DNA of 64,000 nucleotides from Sphingorhabdus sp. EL138 (GTDB taxonomy: Bacteria > Pseudomonadota > Alphaproteobacteria > Sphingomonadales > Sphingomonadaceae): contig NZ_OGVD01000001.1 in assembly GCF_900258045.1 (NCBI RefSeq), forward strand, positions 539,001 to 603,000, read 5' to 3'. The notes beneath the pieces were generated by a model. That model had not been told where the DNA came from. It worked only from the letters and a program-made list of their open reading frames with translations, and ran no database searches. This document shows positions 52,279 to 61,136 of the stretch, in pieces. The position numbers and the translations under genes are program-made. Position 1 is the first letter of the stretch, and every line of letters begins with the position of its first letter.

Positions 52279-52923
52279 CTATCGCCCTCTTAGTCCGTTT
52301 TGGACGATACGCAACTTTGCGTTGCCATCCAGTGTAACTGTTCGTTTGGTCATGTCAGCTTTCAGGCTATCAGCCCGAAAGGTGCCCAGGTTCGTGCGGC
52401 CTTCCACCGGCGCGTCACTTTTTAATGACCGGCTTTGCAGGTCCACCGTGACGTTATTGGTGGTCAATCGGTATCCGCCGGCGCTTTCCACCTGAACAGT
52501 GCCTGGCACCGTGACATCCTCCCGGTCCATATTATAGCGGCCGGCGCCGGCGCGAATTTGGGCCGGCCCGTCGCTTAACAATATGCGCGCCGATAGATCA
52601 TTTAACTCCACCACCGCTTCTTGTGAACTTTTCTGCACTGCAGATCCCGCCTTGATCGAAAATGGGCGGCCCTGACTATCTTCACCGCGGTAGAGTGCTT
52701 CGGTTACCCGCATCCGTTCTTTGGCAACATCGACACTATCCTTATCAAGCACAAAGCTGAGCTCACCGCCGGTCGTAAAAGGTGCCAATGCCAATACCGC
52801 ACCCAAGGCGCCGACGCCGAGCGGCAATATCACCCGCAGCAGCCTGATATTACGGTCATGGCTCCCCCCAGGGGAGGCAAATTGCTGACGCTTGTTTTTG
52901 ATATGTTCGGTCGTGGTAGTCAT
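52279..52923 (-). CDS. lptC: LPS export protein LptC
   Basis: 214 residues. Single membrane anchor at about 28-48 (LLRVILPLGVGALGAVLAL), then a beta-jellyroll in the periplasm (YRGEDSQGRPFSIKAGSAVQ, GTVQVESAGGYRLTTNNVTVDL). It passes LPS from LptFG to LptA. Abuts lptA with no spacing and follows rnd by 57 bases. Confidence 0.92.
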   Translation of the reverse strand: MTTTTEHIKNKRQQFASPGGSHDRNIRLLRVILPLGVGALGAVLALAPFTTGGELSFVLDKDSVDVAKERMRVTEALYRGEDSQGRPFSIKAGSAVQKSSQEAVVELNDLSARILLSDGPAQIRAGAGRYNMDREDVTVPGTVQVESAGGYRLTTNNVTVDLQSRSLKSDAPVEGRTNLGTFRADSLKADMTKRTVTLDGNAKLRIVQNGLRGR

Positions 52924-52980
52924 CTATCTGTAAACGCAGAGCACCTGTTGAAATTTATCATTGCTGAACCGCATAATGTT

Positions 52981-53598
52981 CTAGGCATGGGCAAAAATAT
53001 CGATTTCCGGCCAACCGGCAATATCAAGCCGCGCCCGGTGCGGCAAAAAGTCGAAACAGGCCTGCGCCATCGCGGTGCGTCCTTCCCGTTCCAGACGAAC
53101 TTCCAACTCGTCTTTCAACCGGTGCAGGAAACGGACATCGGATGCTGCATAATCCCGCTGTGCATCGCTCAGCTCCGGTCCTCCCCAATCGCTGGACTGC
53201 TGCTGTTTGGAAATATCCTGACCCAATAGCTCACGGACCAGCTCCTTCAGACCATGGCGATCAGTATAGGTGCGGATCAGTCGTGACGCGATTTTTGTGC
53301 AAAAAACCGGTTCTGCCATGACGCCCATATAATATTCGATGGCGGCCAGATCAAAACGCGCAAAATGATAAAGCTTCGTCCGGGTGGGATCAGCCAATAT
53401 CTGTTTCAAATTCGGCGCCGCAAAGTCACTACCGGGACTAAACCGGACGAGATGCTCGTCTCCGTTGCCGTCCGAAATCTGGAGCAGGCACAGACGATCC
53501 CGCAATGTTTGCAAGCCCATGGTTTCCGTATCCACGGCCACTGGCCCATCCGCCAACACGCCCTCGGGCAGGTCTTCTTCGTGGAAAAATACTGCCAT
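52981..53598 (-). CDS. rnd: Ribonuclease D-like 3'-5' exonuclease
   Basis: 205 residues. DEDDy exonuclease domain: VAVDTETMGL (Asp, Glu), LYHFARFDLAAIEYYMG (Asp), and DAQRDYAASDVRFLHRL (Tyr, Asp). The HRDC domains of full-length RNase D are absent, as in the short alphaproteobacterial form. It trims tRNA and other RNA 3' ends. First gene of the rnd-lptC-lptA-lptB-rpoN series. Confidence 0.93.
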   Translation of the reverse strand: MAVFFHEEDLPEGVLADGPVAVDTETMGLQTLRDRLCLLQISDGNGDEHLVRFSPGSDFAAPNLKQILADPTRTKLYHFARFDLAAIEYYMGVMAEPVFCTKIASRLIRTYTDRHGLKELVRELLGQDISKQQQSSDWGGPELSDAQRDYAASDVRFLHRLKDELEVRLEREGRTAMAQACFDFLPHRARLDIAGWPEIDIFAHA

Positions 53599-53744
53599 TA
53601 CGCTTCGCTCCGCACTGTTGGACCGGAAAATCTTTTAAAAATAATACTCATGGCTATAGTATGTGCCGCACCACAGGCTAAACAGCAAGAATTAGATTGC
53701 TGTTAAAGTTCAGAATTTGAAGCCTTAAAGAGGGGAAGATCGAG

Positions 53745-54107
53745 ATGACAGACCAAACACCGGAACCGGCATCAGGCGGTTTTGACATGAACAAAGCGAC
53801 AATAATATCGTTGCTTTATATTGCCAGTTTCTTTGTTGGCGTGACCGGCATTGTCGGCGTCGTTCTGGCCTTTGTCTGGAAAGACGAAGTGGCCGGCACT
53901 TGGGAAGAGAGCCATTTGCAGTTTCACATCATGACCTTTGTTATCGGCCTGATTGGCAGTGTTATCGGGATTGTTCTGTCGATCGTGTTGATAGGTATTC
54001 CTATCCTGATTGCCTTGGCGATCTGGGTTTTGGTACGGTCCATTTTGGCGCTTTTAAAAGCCCAGAAACAGGAACCTATTGCCGATCCAAAGACCTGGCT
54101 CTTTTAA
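53745..54107 (+). CDS. DUF4870-like small membrane protein
   Basis: 120 residues. Three hydrophobic helices at about 17-42, 60-80 and 83-105. Motifs: IISLLYIASFFVGVTGIVGVVLA, then VWKDEVAGTWEESHLQFHIMTF, the DUF4870 pattern in which the helix follows a conserved His/Phe pair. Function unknown. GAGGGG lies upstream of the ATG. Monocistronic between rnd (opposite strand) and a cold-shock gene. Confidence 0.8.
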   Translation: MTDQTPEPASGGFDMNKATIISLLYIASFFVGVTGIVGVVLAFVWKDEVAGTWEESHLQFHIMTFVIGLIGSVIGIVLSIVLIGIPILIALAIWVLVRSILALLKAQKQEPIADPKTWLF

Positions 54108-54148
54108 ACGATCGAATTTGACTCTTATATGATTCAACCGAAATTAAC

Positions 54149-54188
54149 CTTATGCGGATTTTTATTCGCATAAGCTTTGGTTTTTCTA
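54149..54188 (+). terminator. Hairpin after the DUF4870-like gene
   Basis: CTTATGCG (54149-54156) pairs with CGCATAAG (54167-54174) and is followed by CTTTGGTTTTTC. Probably an intrinsic terminator. A role in the cold-shock mRNA leader is the alternative. Confidence 0.5.
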
Positions 54189-54295
54189 TATGGTTACGCC
54201 GCGCGGTATCGGGATTCGCGTAGGAAAATGCTCGGGCTATCGTCCGCTACGACATTGGATTTGATTTATCGGACGAAGTGAAAGACGATTCAAGA

Positions 54296-54982
54296 ATGGG
54301 TTTTGACAGAAACCGGCGTGGCAGAGGCCGGGACAAGCGTGATAGCTTTGGCGATGAGAATTTTGATGGGTATCAAGGTGATAGCGGCCCTCCAGTAGAA
54401 AGATATACGCGGCCGGATACAGGTTATAGCGGCGGACAGCGCGGTGGTGGCCATGGCGGCGGCCACGGAGGCGGAATGCCTGATCAGGTTGTGGGCGAAA
54501 GCACGGGCAAGGTGAAATTCTTCAATGCCCAGAAAGGCTTTGGCTTCATTGTTCAGGATACCGGCGGTGACGACGTATTTGTGCATATAAGTCAGGTTGA
54601 ACGCGCTGGCCTTAAAGGCCTCGCGGAGGGACAAGGCTTGCGTTTCTCTCTGGTTGATCGCGGCGGCAAAGTCTCCGCATCTGATATTCAGATTGAAGGT
54701 GACCTGATTGAGGCTCCGGAACCTGTCGCGCGCGAAGATCGCGGCGGGCCACCCCAGCGTGAGCTGACCGGCGAGAAAGCAAGCGGCACCGTCAAATTTT
54801 TCAACAGCATGAAAGGCTTTGGCTTCATCCAGCGTGATGATGGCCAGCCAGATGCATTTGTCCATATTTCGGCTGTCGAACGCGCTGGCATGAGCGGCTT
54901 GGAAGAAGGCGACAAGCTGGAGTTTGAACTCGAAGTGGACCGTCGCGGCAAAACCGCAGCAGTTAATCTGGTTTCCAAATAG
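54296..54982 (+). CDS. Protein with two cold-shock domains
   Basis: 228 residues from ATG (a GTG six codons upstream is an alternative start). An RG/Gly-rich basic N-terminus (GFDRNRRGRGRDKRD, later a GGGHGGGHGGG run) precedes CSD1 at about 68-135 (TGKVKFFNAQKGFGFI, DVFVHISQVERAG) and CSD2 at about 160-226 (GTVKFFNSMKGFGFI, DAFVHISAVERAG). RNP1 and RNP2 motifs are intact in both. It binds single-stranded RNA or DNA. The double-CSD form is typical of alphaproteobacteria. A terminator follows. Confidence 0.92.
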   Translation: MGFDRNRRGRGRDKRDSFGDENFDGYQGDSGPPVERYTRPDTGYSGGQRGGGHGGGHGGGMPDQVVGESTGKVKFFNAQKGFGFIVQDTGGDDVFVHISQVERAGLKGLAEGQGLRFSLVDRGGKVSASDIQIEGDLIEAPEPVAREDRGGPPQRELTGEKASGTVKFFNSMKGFGFIQRDDGQPDAFVHISAVERAGMSGLEEGDKLEFELEVDRRGKTAAVNLVSK

Positions 54983-55019
54983 TCGTTACAACCTGACCAC
55001 AGGCTGGAATGAGAAAATC

Positions 55020-55046
55020 TAGCGGGCGAAAGTCCGCTATTTTTTT
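55020..55046 (+). terminator. Intrinsic terminator of the cold-shock gene
   Basis: TAGCGG and CCGCTA with an eight-base loop, followed by seven T. Confidence 0.88.
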
Positions 55047-55068
55047 GTCTGACAGGCAGGCATCAATG

Positions 55069-55101
55069 AAAAAGGCCGGCGGAACCTTTCGTCCACCGGC
55101 C
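55069..55101 (-). terminator. Intrinsic terminator of dps
   Basis: Read leftward, GGCCGGTGG pairs with CCGCCGGCC and ends in TTTTT. It lies 28 bases after the dps stop. Confidence 0.85.
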
Positions 55102-55128
55102 CTTCCATAACGATTTGCCAATCGGAAA

Positions 55129-55593
55129 TCAGGCGCTCTGTGCGCTTTCAAGTAAAAACCACGCCCGCTCTTCGGCTTGGTCGGTCCAGTCGTCGATAAT
55201 GCCGTCTGTTGCATTGTCACCAGCCTCGCCAGCCAGCTCTTTCGCGGTTCGCAGATTTTCCACCAGCGCCAGATTGTCCTGACGCAGCTCCTTCAGCATA
55301 TCTTCCGCAGAAACTTTGCCAGCGTCATTATCTGCAATATCCTGCCGTTTCGCAATATCACCAATAGACGTCAGCGTCCGCTGGCCATTTTTACGAACAC
55401 GCTCGGCAATTGCATCCGTCGTCGCCAAGATTTGCGCGGCCTGATCATCAAACATCAGATGATAGTCGCGGAAATGCGGGCCGGACACGTGCCAGTGGAA
55501 GTTTTTGGTTTTCAAATATAGCGCAAAGCTGTTTGCCAGCACTGTATTCAGGGATTCGGCCAGCGCTTTTCTTGCATTGTCACCAGTTGTCAT
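55129..55593 (-). CDS. dps: Dps family DNA-protection/ferroxidase protein
   Basis: 154 residues, a Dps/ferritin-like four-helix bundle. Ferroxidase residues appear in KTKNFHWHVSGPHFRDYH (His) and MFDDQAAQILATTDAIAERVR (Asp, Glu). It oxidises Fe(II) with peroxide and stores iron in a 12-mer. The short N-terminus lacks a long lysine tail, so DNA binding may be weak. An AT-rich stretch of about 50 bases upstream likely holds the promoter. Its own terminator follows. Confidence 0.93.
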   Translation of the reverse strand: MTTGDNARKALAESLNTVLANSFALYLKTKNFHWHVSGPHFRDYHLMFDDQAAQILATTDAIAERVRKNGQRTLTSIGDIAKRQDIADNDAGKVSAEDMLKELRQDNLALVENLRTAKELAGEAGDNATDGIIDDWTDQAEERAWFLLESAQSA

Positions 55594-55729
55594 ATCGGTT
55601 CTCCATCATTCTTGGACTTTATGGAGAGCAAAATAGGCGTTTACATCCGACATGGCCAACGCAAAGCTTGGCTTTATATAATCGTATTTATCGATATATA
55701 AATAATATTTTAATCGGATTTCCCGCTTT

Positions 55730-56296
55730 TTAGAATATCCCCCAGGCGCTAAGCGCCATGATCGAACCGATTATCAGAAATATGGAACCACCCGTGTAGC
55801 GGATGGTCCGGATCGGCAACATCTGCGCCAGTTTTTCCTGAAATATCAAGGCTGGAACACAGGCGAGCATAACGCCAATCCATCCACCGGCGGCCGCAAA
55901 GACCCAGGCATCGGTACGCGCGGCTGTCGCTGCCAGTATGAATTGGCCCTTGTCGCCAAATTGCAGAATGAAAAGACCCAGAAATGATGTCCAGAACGGC
56001 CCCAGAGACCATTTTTCAAGCAGATCAACCGGTCGCCGCCAAGCCACCATACCAATGCCTGCAAGCAGCAAAGAAAGAGCATAGAAAAGCCGCAGCGGCT
56101 CTTCGCTAATCCACTCATTCACCACAGAACCGCCAAGTGCGGAAATCAGACAATTGAGCAGCGTTGCCAGTCCTAACCCCCAGATTATCGGAGTGACACG
56201 CCCATAGCGAATGGCAAGCGCCGCACATAAAATCTGCGGCCGATCACCAATTTCCGCCACAAGCAGCGCGAATAAAGATGTCAGGAATGCATCCAC
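55730..56296 (-). CDS. TMEM165/GDT1 family (UPF0016) membrane transporter
   Basis: 188 residues and six helices in two repeats. Family motif E-x-G-D-(K/R) appears as LLVAEIGDRPQ in repeat 1 and LFILQFGDKGQ in repeat 2, where the Glu is replaced by Gln. GDT1 proteins exchange Ca2+/Mn2+ for protons; bacterial members such as MneA export manganese. The motif change in repeat 2 may alter ion choice. Ten bases after the preceding small gene on the same strand. Confidence 0.87.
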   Translation of the reverse strand: MDAFLTSLFALLVAEIGDRPQILCAALAIRYGRVTPIIWGLGLATLLNCLISALGGSVVNEWISEEPLRLFYALSLLLAGIGMVAWRRPVDLLEKWSLGPFWTSFLGLFILQFGDKGQFILAATAARTDAWVFAAAGGWIGVMLACVPALIFQEKLAQMLPIRTIRYTGGSIFLIIGSIMALSAWGIF

Positions 56297-56306
56297 AGAC
56301 TGGCCG

Positions 56307-56642
56307 TTAGGGCTGTCCGCCCAATCGCAACGCTACATTGGCCATCAACGTTTCCACCACAGCCTTGTTCAGTGGTCCGCATTTCAACGCATCCCGCATG
56401 GCACCCAGATATGACTCGGCGACAATGACTCCTTTACCGCTTTGCAGCGCCTGTTGCAGTGCTGATTCAAACGTACAGCTAAGATCATGTAAGGCGGTCA
56501 AATGATACTGCGCCGCTTTTTGCCGGATTTGATCCAGATGCATCAGAAACTGCACCGGATGCTTTTCCACCAGAGAAGATGGCATGCCCTCCAGCAAAGC
56601 TAGCATTTCTGCCTGAACGAGTAGATTTTGATCATGATCCAT
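56307..56642 (-). CDS. Hypothetical protein
   Basis: 111 residues, not recognised. Helical, no signal or membrane segment. LLVQAEMLALLEGMPSSLV and LTALHDLSCTFESALQQAL suggest a helical bundle. It lies ten bases upstream of the GDT1-like gene, so probably one operon. Not clearly conserved from what can be seen. Confidence 0.6.
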   Translation of the reverse strand: MDHDQNLLVQAEMLALLEGMPSSLVEKHPVQFLMHLDQIRQKAAQYHLTALHDLSCTFESALQQALQSGKGVIVAESYLGAMRDALKCGPLNKAVVETLMANVALRLGGQP

Positions 56643-56847
56643 AGGATTGCCTCATTTACCGGTGCACCATGCAAAAATATGGTTAATGGGCAGTAAATGG
56701 TGCCGGGACTGTTTCAGACGGGCCGTTCCTATGCTTTTTCTTGACAATCATCGCGGGTTTCAGCATTAGCGCGCTCAATTGCTGCGGATTGCACCAGCTT
56801 TTTTGGGCAAATCGCACCTTCAGAAAATTGCTTTTAAGGAATGCGCC

Positions 56848-57015
56848 ATGGCGAAACCAGCCAATGTAAAAATCAAACTCGTCAGCACGGCGGATACCGG
56901 CTTTTTCTACGTAACCCGTAAAAACCCGCGCAATCTCACCGAAAAAATGGTGCAGCGCAAATATGATCCGGTTGTGCGCAAGCATGTCGAATTCAAAGAA
57001 GCGAAAATCAAATAA
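56848..57015 (+). CDS. rpmG: 50S ribosomal protein L33
   Basis: 55 residues. [20 protein letters not shown] and [17 protein letters not shown] are typical of the Cys-free L33 form. AAGGA seven bases before the ATG; the upstream extension of the frame is not coding. A component of the large ribosomal subunit near the E site. Confidence 0.97.
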   Translation: MAKPANVKIKLVSTADTGFFYVTRKNPRNLTEKMVQRKYDPVVRKHVEFKEAKIK

Positions 57016-57051
57016 GCTTTTTTGCTGAAAATTTGAAAAACTGAATCGCGA

Positions 57052-57420
57052 TTATCGTTGCAGGACGCCCTGTACCGATTCGATAAATTTCGCCACCGAT
57101 ATGGGCTTTGAAACATAGGCCTCTGCTCCGGCAGTCAAAATCCGGTCTTCATCACCCTTGCCCGCGTAGGCAGTGACCGCCATGATGGGTATGACTTTGA
57201 GCTGTCCGTCCTTCTTGATCTGCTCGATCAGGTCCAGGCCGCTGACGTGCGGCAGCTGGATATCCATGATCACCAGATTGGGCACGAAACTGCGCGCCTT
57301 ATCGAGCACTTCGCGGCCATCTTTCACCGGTTCGACAACAAAACCGTGCGCGCGCAGCAGGTCGCAGAACAGTTTCAGGTTCAGCTCATTATCTTCTACG
57401 ACCAGAACTCTTTTTGCCAC
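57052..57420 (-). CDS. divK: Single-domain response regulator DivK
   Basis: 122 residues from the GTG at 57420 with GGAAGGGG upstream, matching DivK length. A longer frame from 57561 would run through the divergent DUF3572 gene and is rejected. Receiver fold: KRVLVVEDNELNLKLFCDLL, phosphoacceptor Asp in LVIMDIQLPHVSG, Thr in MAVTAYAGKG, Lys in YVSKPISV. DivK controls polarity and cell division through PleC/DivJ and CckA. The divergent DUF3572 neighbour is a conserved arrangement. Confidence 0.93.
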   Translation of the reverse strand: MAKRVLVVEDNELNLKLFCDLLRAHGFVVEPVKDGREVLDKARSFVPNLVIMDIQLPHVSGLDLIEQIKKDGQLKVIPIMAVTAYAGKGDEDRILTAGAEAYVSKPISVAKFIESVQGVLQR

Positions 57421-57473
57421 GGTGCGACTTGCCCCTTCCAAACGCCCAGTTAACCCTTTAGGCGAAAGCCGAA

Positions 57474-57761
57474 ATGGAAACAAATAGCAATATCTCTGCA
57501 GAAACCGAAATATTGGCGCTACAAGCCCTCGGCTGGGTCTTGCAGGACGAAGATCGTGCACAGCGCCTGCTCGCCTTAACCGGCCTGGACCCGAGAGAGC
57601 TGCGCTCTGGCTTGGAAGACCCGGCGATGCTTTCCTCGCTTTTGGGATTTCTTGCCAATCATGAACCCGATCTGGTTGCCTGCGCGGAATCCATCGGCGT
57701 TCCGCCTGAAAAACTGGCCGCCGCGGCCCAATATCTAAATAATCCCGGAGATTTTACATGA
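57474..57761 (+). CDS. DUF3572 family protein
   Basis: 95 residues. ALQALGWVLQDEDRAQRLLALTGLDP and LGFLANHEPDLVACAESIG are the DUF3572 hallmarks. Function unknown; the family is restricted to alphaproteobacteria and nearly always beside divK. Its TGA overlaps the ATG of the HAD gene (ATGA). Confidence 0.93.
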   Translation: METNSNISAETEILALQALGWVLQDEDRAQRLLALTGLDPRELRSGLEDPAMLSSLLGFLANHEPDLVACAESIGVPPEKLAAAAQYLNNPGDFT

Positions 57762-58432
57762 GCCAGAAGCCGCTTCTGATAAGCGACTGCGACGAAGTAT
57801 TGCTGCATATGGTCGTGCCGTTTCGCGAATGGCTGGATGCCGACAAACATATCCATTTCGACCTGGAATCCGGCAGTTTTGTTGACGCGCTGCGCCACAA
57901 GCATGATGGCACATTGGTCCCGCAGGATGCTGTCTGGCCGATGCTCAAGGAGTTTTTTGACGGTGAAATGCATCGGCAGGGTGCGATAGATGGCGCTGTC
58001 GAAGCCATAAACAGGTTATCCGAAACCGCTGATGTCGTGATCCTGACGAATCTTCTCGATGATCGCAGGGATGCCCGAGCAGCCCAGTTGCGCGCGGTCG
58101 GGATTGATTTTCCCGTCTATTGCAATCAGGGCGGCAAGGGTGAACCACTGGCGAAAATTGTCGCCGATCATAATCCCAGTGTGACCGTATTTGTCGATGA
58201 TCTGGGACATCAACATGGCAGCGTCTCCAAATATGCGCCTGACGTTTGGCGATTGCAAATGGTCGGTGAACCGATATTGGCCAAGCATATCAAGACCAAT
58301 CCCGCCGCTCATGACCGCATTGACCTTTGGTCTGATGCGCTTGACTGGATCATCGACAAATTTGAATCTGGAAAAGCCGCGCCAACCATAGATTTGCCGC
58401 CGGAAGAGCTTGACCAGTTTGCCAAGACATGA
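57758..58432 (+). CDS. HAD-superfamily hydrolase
   Basis: 224 residues. HAD motif I is LLISDCDEVLLHMV (Asp nucleophile and Asp+2), motif II VVILTNLLDD and motif IV VTVFVDDLGHQHG. A helical cap lies between motifs I and II. Probably a phosphatase for a small metabolite; substrate unknown. Coupled to DUF3572 by ATGA and followed by ridA after 13 bases. Confidence 0.87.
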   Translation: MSQKPLLISDCDEVLLHMVVPFREWLDADKHIHFDLESGSFVDALRHKHDGTLVPQDAVWPMLKEFFDGEMHRQGAIDGAVEAINRLSETADVVILTNLLDDRRDARAAQLRAVGIDFPVYCNQGGKGEPLAKIVADHNPSVTVFVDDLGHQHGSVSKYAPDVWRLQMVGEPILAKHIKTNPAAHDRIDLWSDALDWIIDKFESGKAAPTIDLPPEELDQFAKT

Positions 58433-58445
58433 TTGATTTGGTGCC

Positions 58446-58913
58446 ATGACAAACAATATTGAAAAAGCGTTGAACGACAAAGGCATAGAGCTTCCTAAGG
58501 CCGCCGCGCCTGTCGCATCCTATGTCCCGGCCGTGGAAGTCAACGGTCTCCTACACATTAGCGGCCAGGTATCAATGACCGATGGCAAGCTGATTACCGG
58601 CCGGTTGGGCGATGGCATGACCCTTGAAGAAGGGCAGCAGGCGGCTAAAGCCTGTGCCCTGATGATTGCGGCACAGATCAAGCAGGCGGCCGGATCACTG
58701 GACCGGGTTGATAGAATCGTAAAACTCGGCGTGTTCGTGAACAGCACGGCTGACTATACCGATCATCCGAAAGTCGCCAATGGCTGCTCTGACATGATGG
58801 AGATCATTTTTGGCGCTGCCGGGCAACATGCGCGCAGCGCTGTCGGTGTCGCTGCACTTCCTCTTGGCGTTGCGGTTGAGGTGGACGCTATTGTCGCTCT
58901 CAAGCCGGCTTGA
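58446..58913 (+). CDS. RidA/YjgF family protein
   Basis: 155 residues, slightly longer than the archetype because of an N-terminal extension. LLHISGQVSMTDG, DRIVKLGVFVNSTADYTDHP and ARSAVGVAALPLGVAVEVDAI match the family, including the key Arg and the following Glu. RidA hydrolyses reactive enamine/imine intermediates released by PLP enzymes; this subgroup's activity is untested. Its 3' end overlaps the start of the GDPD gene. Confidence 0.9.
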   Translation: MTNNIEKALNDKGIELPKAAAPVASYVPAVEVNGLLHISGQVSMTDGKLITGRLGDGMTLEEGQQAAKACALMIAAQIKQAAGSLDRVDRIVKLGVFVNSTADYTDHPKVANGCSDMMEIIFGAAGQHARSAVGVAALPLGVAVEVDAIVALKPA

Positions 58914-59652
58914 TGCGCTGCTGGCACCGGCGCCTGAGCCAGGCCGGGTCGCATTCCTGAAAGGCCAGCCCTATGCCCATCGCGGGCTGCACGGAAACGG
59001 TGTTTTGGAGAATAGTCCGGCGGCCTTTGATGCCGCTATAAGACAAGGCCATGGCATTGAATGTGATGTGCAGGCCGCCGAAGACGGCACTGCCTTCGTT
59101 TTTCACGATTTTGAGTTGGACCGCTTGACGGGAGAGAAGGGCAGGCTGGCCAATCTGCGCGCCAGCGACATTGACCAGATCGACCTTAATGATGGGCATG
59201 GAAAAATCCCGCGCCTTCGCGCTACACTCGCGCAAGTCGCCGGGCAGGTGCCGATACTGATCGAAATCAAGTCCAATGATATGCGGGTTGGTCCCTTGTG
59301 CCTTTCTGTGCGACGAGCACTGGAAGGCTATACGGGCAAAGCAGCGATCATGTCATTCAACCCGCTGGTATCCGCCTGGTTTCGCAAAAATGCGGCGCAT
59401 ATCGTGCGCGGACTGGTCGTGACGGAAGAGGGCAGCAAGAACCTGAAAGGACGGATCGCACGGCATCAGAGCCTATGGACGGCAAAGCCTGATTTTCTGG
59501 CTTATGATGTACGCGATTTTCCATCATCCTTTGCTGCATCAAACCGCAAGAGAGGCCTGCCAGTCGTCACTTGGACGGTCCGCACAGCGCAACAGGAGAA
59601 AATCGCAGCGATACATGCTGACGAACCGGTTTATGAGATGCCGCAGACCTGA
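58891..59652 (+). CDS. Glycerophosphodiester phosphodiesterase
   Basis: 253 residues with a proposed TTG start at 58891 (GAGGTGG just upstream), overlapping ridA by 23 bases. The frame extends farther upstream to an ATG at 58810, but that part lies inside ridA. GDPD motifs: YAHRGLHGN (His), LENSPAAFDAAIRQGHGIECDVQ (Glu, Glu, Asp) and VFHDFELDRLTG (His). It cleaves glycerophosphodiesters to glycerol 3-phosphate. No signal peptide, so it is cytoplasmic. The start is uncertain. Confidence 0.85.
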   Translation: MSLSSRLDALLAPAPEPGRVAFLKGQPYAHRGLHGNGVLENSPAAFDAAIRQGHGIECDVQAAEDGTAFVFHDFELDRLTGEKGRLANLRASDIDQIDLNDGHGKIPRLRATLAQVAGQVPILIEIKSNDMRVGPLCLSVRRALEGYTGKAAIMSFNPLVSAWFRKNAAHIVRGLVVTEEGSKNLKGRIARHQSLWTAKPDFLAYDVRDFPSSFAASNRKRGLPVVTWTVRTAQQEKIAAIHADEPVYEMPQT

Positions 59653-59667
59653 TAGCATCCACATCAC

Positions 59668-60834
59668 ATGTCAGAATCTCCTCCATCACCAACCGACGAT
59701 CCAACCGGAATTATCGCCCGCGTGGCGGACGATATTGCTGGCTTGTCGGCGGATCAATGGGATGCCTGCGCGGGTACGGCTAATCCTTTCATATCCCATG
59801 CCTTCCTTTCGGCGATGGAGGAATCGGGCAGCGTCGGACCCGGGACTGGTTGGAAATCACTTCCCATCATCATCGAGGATGAAACGGGAAAGATAGCGGC
59901 CTGCCTGCCCAGCTACTTAAAGTCCCATAGCCAGGGCGAGTATATTTTTGATCAGCAGTGGGCCCATGCCTTTGAAAATGCTGGCGGGCAATATTATCCG
60001 AAAATCCAGATTGCTGCCCCCTTCTCGCCTGTGCCCGGCCCGCGCCTGCTGCTGAAAGACGAAACCATGGCCGTACCGATATTGCGCGCCGCCGAGCAAC
60101 TGGCTGCCAATAACGGCATCTCTTCGGTTCACGCGACTTTTGTAGCCGAAAACCAGCTCGATTTTTTCCGCGAAGCCGGATGGATGATCCGCACGGACAG
60201 CCAGTTTCACTGGCGCAATGATGACTATGCCGACTTTGACGATTTTCTCGCGGCCTTGTCATCGCGCAAACGCAAGGCGATAAAAAAAGAACGCCGGAAG
60301 GCGCAGGAAGCGGCAGAAATCATCCATGTTTCCGGCGATGATATCACCGATGAACATTGGGACTATTTCTGGCAGTTTTATCAGGATACTGGCGCGCGCA
60401 AATGGGGAACACCCTATCTGACCCGCGCCGCATTTGATTTGCTGCACCAGAAAATGGGCGAAAAGCTGTTGCTGATCCTGGCGGTTCAGGGCGGCATCCC
60501 GATTGCAGGCGCGCTGAATGTGATCGGTGAAGAGACTCTATACGGTCGCTATTGGGGCTGTAGCCGTGATGTGCCGCTTCTGCATTTCGAGATTTGCTAT
60601 TATCAGGCCATCGATGCAGCCATATCGCGGGGCTTGAAATATGTCGAGGCAGGAGCGCAAGGTAGTCATAAACTGGCGCGCGGCTATCAACCCGTGCCGA
60701 CCTGGTCCGCTCATTATATTGTTGATCCCGGTTTCCGGTCGGCCATAGCCGACTATCTGGACCGGGAACGGCGGGCGGTTGCCGCCGATATTGAATTTCT
60801 GGCCGAAATGGGGCCGTTCAAGAAATCCGGTTAG
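59668..60834 (+). CDS. COG3146/FemAB-like GNAT-fold acyltransferase
   Basis: 388 residues. NPFISHAFLSAMEESGSVGP-type N-terminus, FDQQWAHAFENAGGQYYPKIQIA, then RKRKAIKKERRKAQEAA and RYWGCSRDVPLLHFEICYYQ near the end, all COG3146 marks. Relatives are called peptidogalycan biosynthesis/recognition proteins; the real reaction is unknown. The tandem GNAT fold resembles FemX/lipid II aminoacyltransferases. It follows the GDPD gene by 15 bases. Confidence 0.88.
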   Translation: MSESPPSPTDDPTGIIARVADDIAGLSADQWDACAGTANPFISHAFLSAMEESGSVGPGTGWKSLPIIIEDETGKIAACLPSYLKSHSQGEYIFDQQWAHAFENAGGQYYPKIQIAAPFSPVPGPRLLLKDETMAVPILRAAEQLAANNGISSVHATFVAENQLDFFREAGWMIRTDSQFHWRNDDYADFDDFLAALSSRKRKAIKKERRKAQEAAEIIHVSGDDITDEHWDYFWQFYQDTGARKWGTPYLTRAAFDLLHQKMGEKLLLILAVQGGIPIAGALNVIGEETLYGRYWGCSRDVPLLHFEICYYQAIDAAISRGLKYVEAGAQGSHKLARGYQPVPTWSAHYIVDPGFRSAIADYLDRERRAVAADIEFLAEMGPFKKSG

Positions 60835-60839
60835 GCGCT

Positions 60840-61136
60840 TTAAGCGGCGCGGCGCGAGGTTTCCTGCAACCAGCTGCGCGCTTCGCGCTGTGCTTCGGCA
60901 ATTTCGCGAGCGGTCATTTCCAGTGAAATTTCTGCCCGGCAAACTTTGCTTTCATCGTGGCCGGATAGTGACGCCAGATTAAACCATTTATGTGCTTCGA
61001 TCAGATCAACGTCCACACCTTCCGAACCGGTGGAATAGATTACACCAAGATCAAAATATGCGTTGCTGCTGCCCCGTGCCGCTTCTGCGAGCCGGCTTTC
61101 TATCAAAAAGGCTGCGCTTTTCATGCTGTTGCCCAT
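60840..61136 (-). CDS. Small Sel1-like/TPR-type protein
   Basis: 98 residues from ATG at 61136 (ATG four codons later possible). One clear Sel1-like unit: NAYFDLGVIYSTGSEGVDVDLIEAHKWFNLAS. The end is helical, EIAEAQREARSWLQETSRRAA. Sel1 units mediate protein contact; the partner is unknown. Five bases from the converging COG3146 gene. Confidence 0.8.
   Translation of the reverse strand: MGNSMKSAAFLIESRLAEAARGSSNAYFDLGVIYSTGSEGVDVDLIEAHKWFNLASLSGHDESKVCRAEISLEMTAREIAEAQREARSWLQETSRRAA

Noticed and set aside
57421-57561. Extended N-terminus for DivK
   Set aside because: Would overlap the divergent DUF3572 gene and add residues foreign to DivK; the GTG at 57420 has an RBS-like GGAAGGGG upstream.
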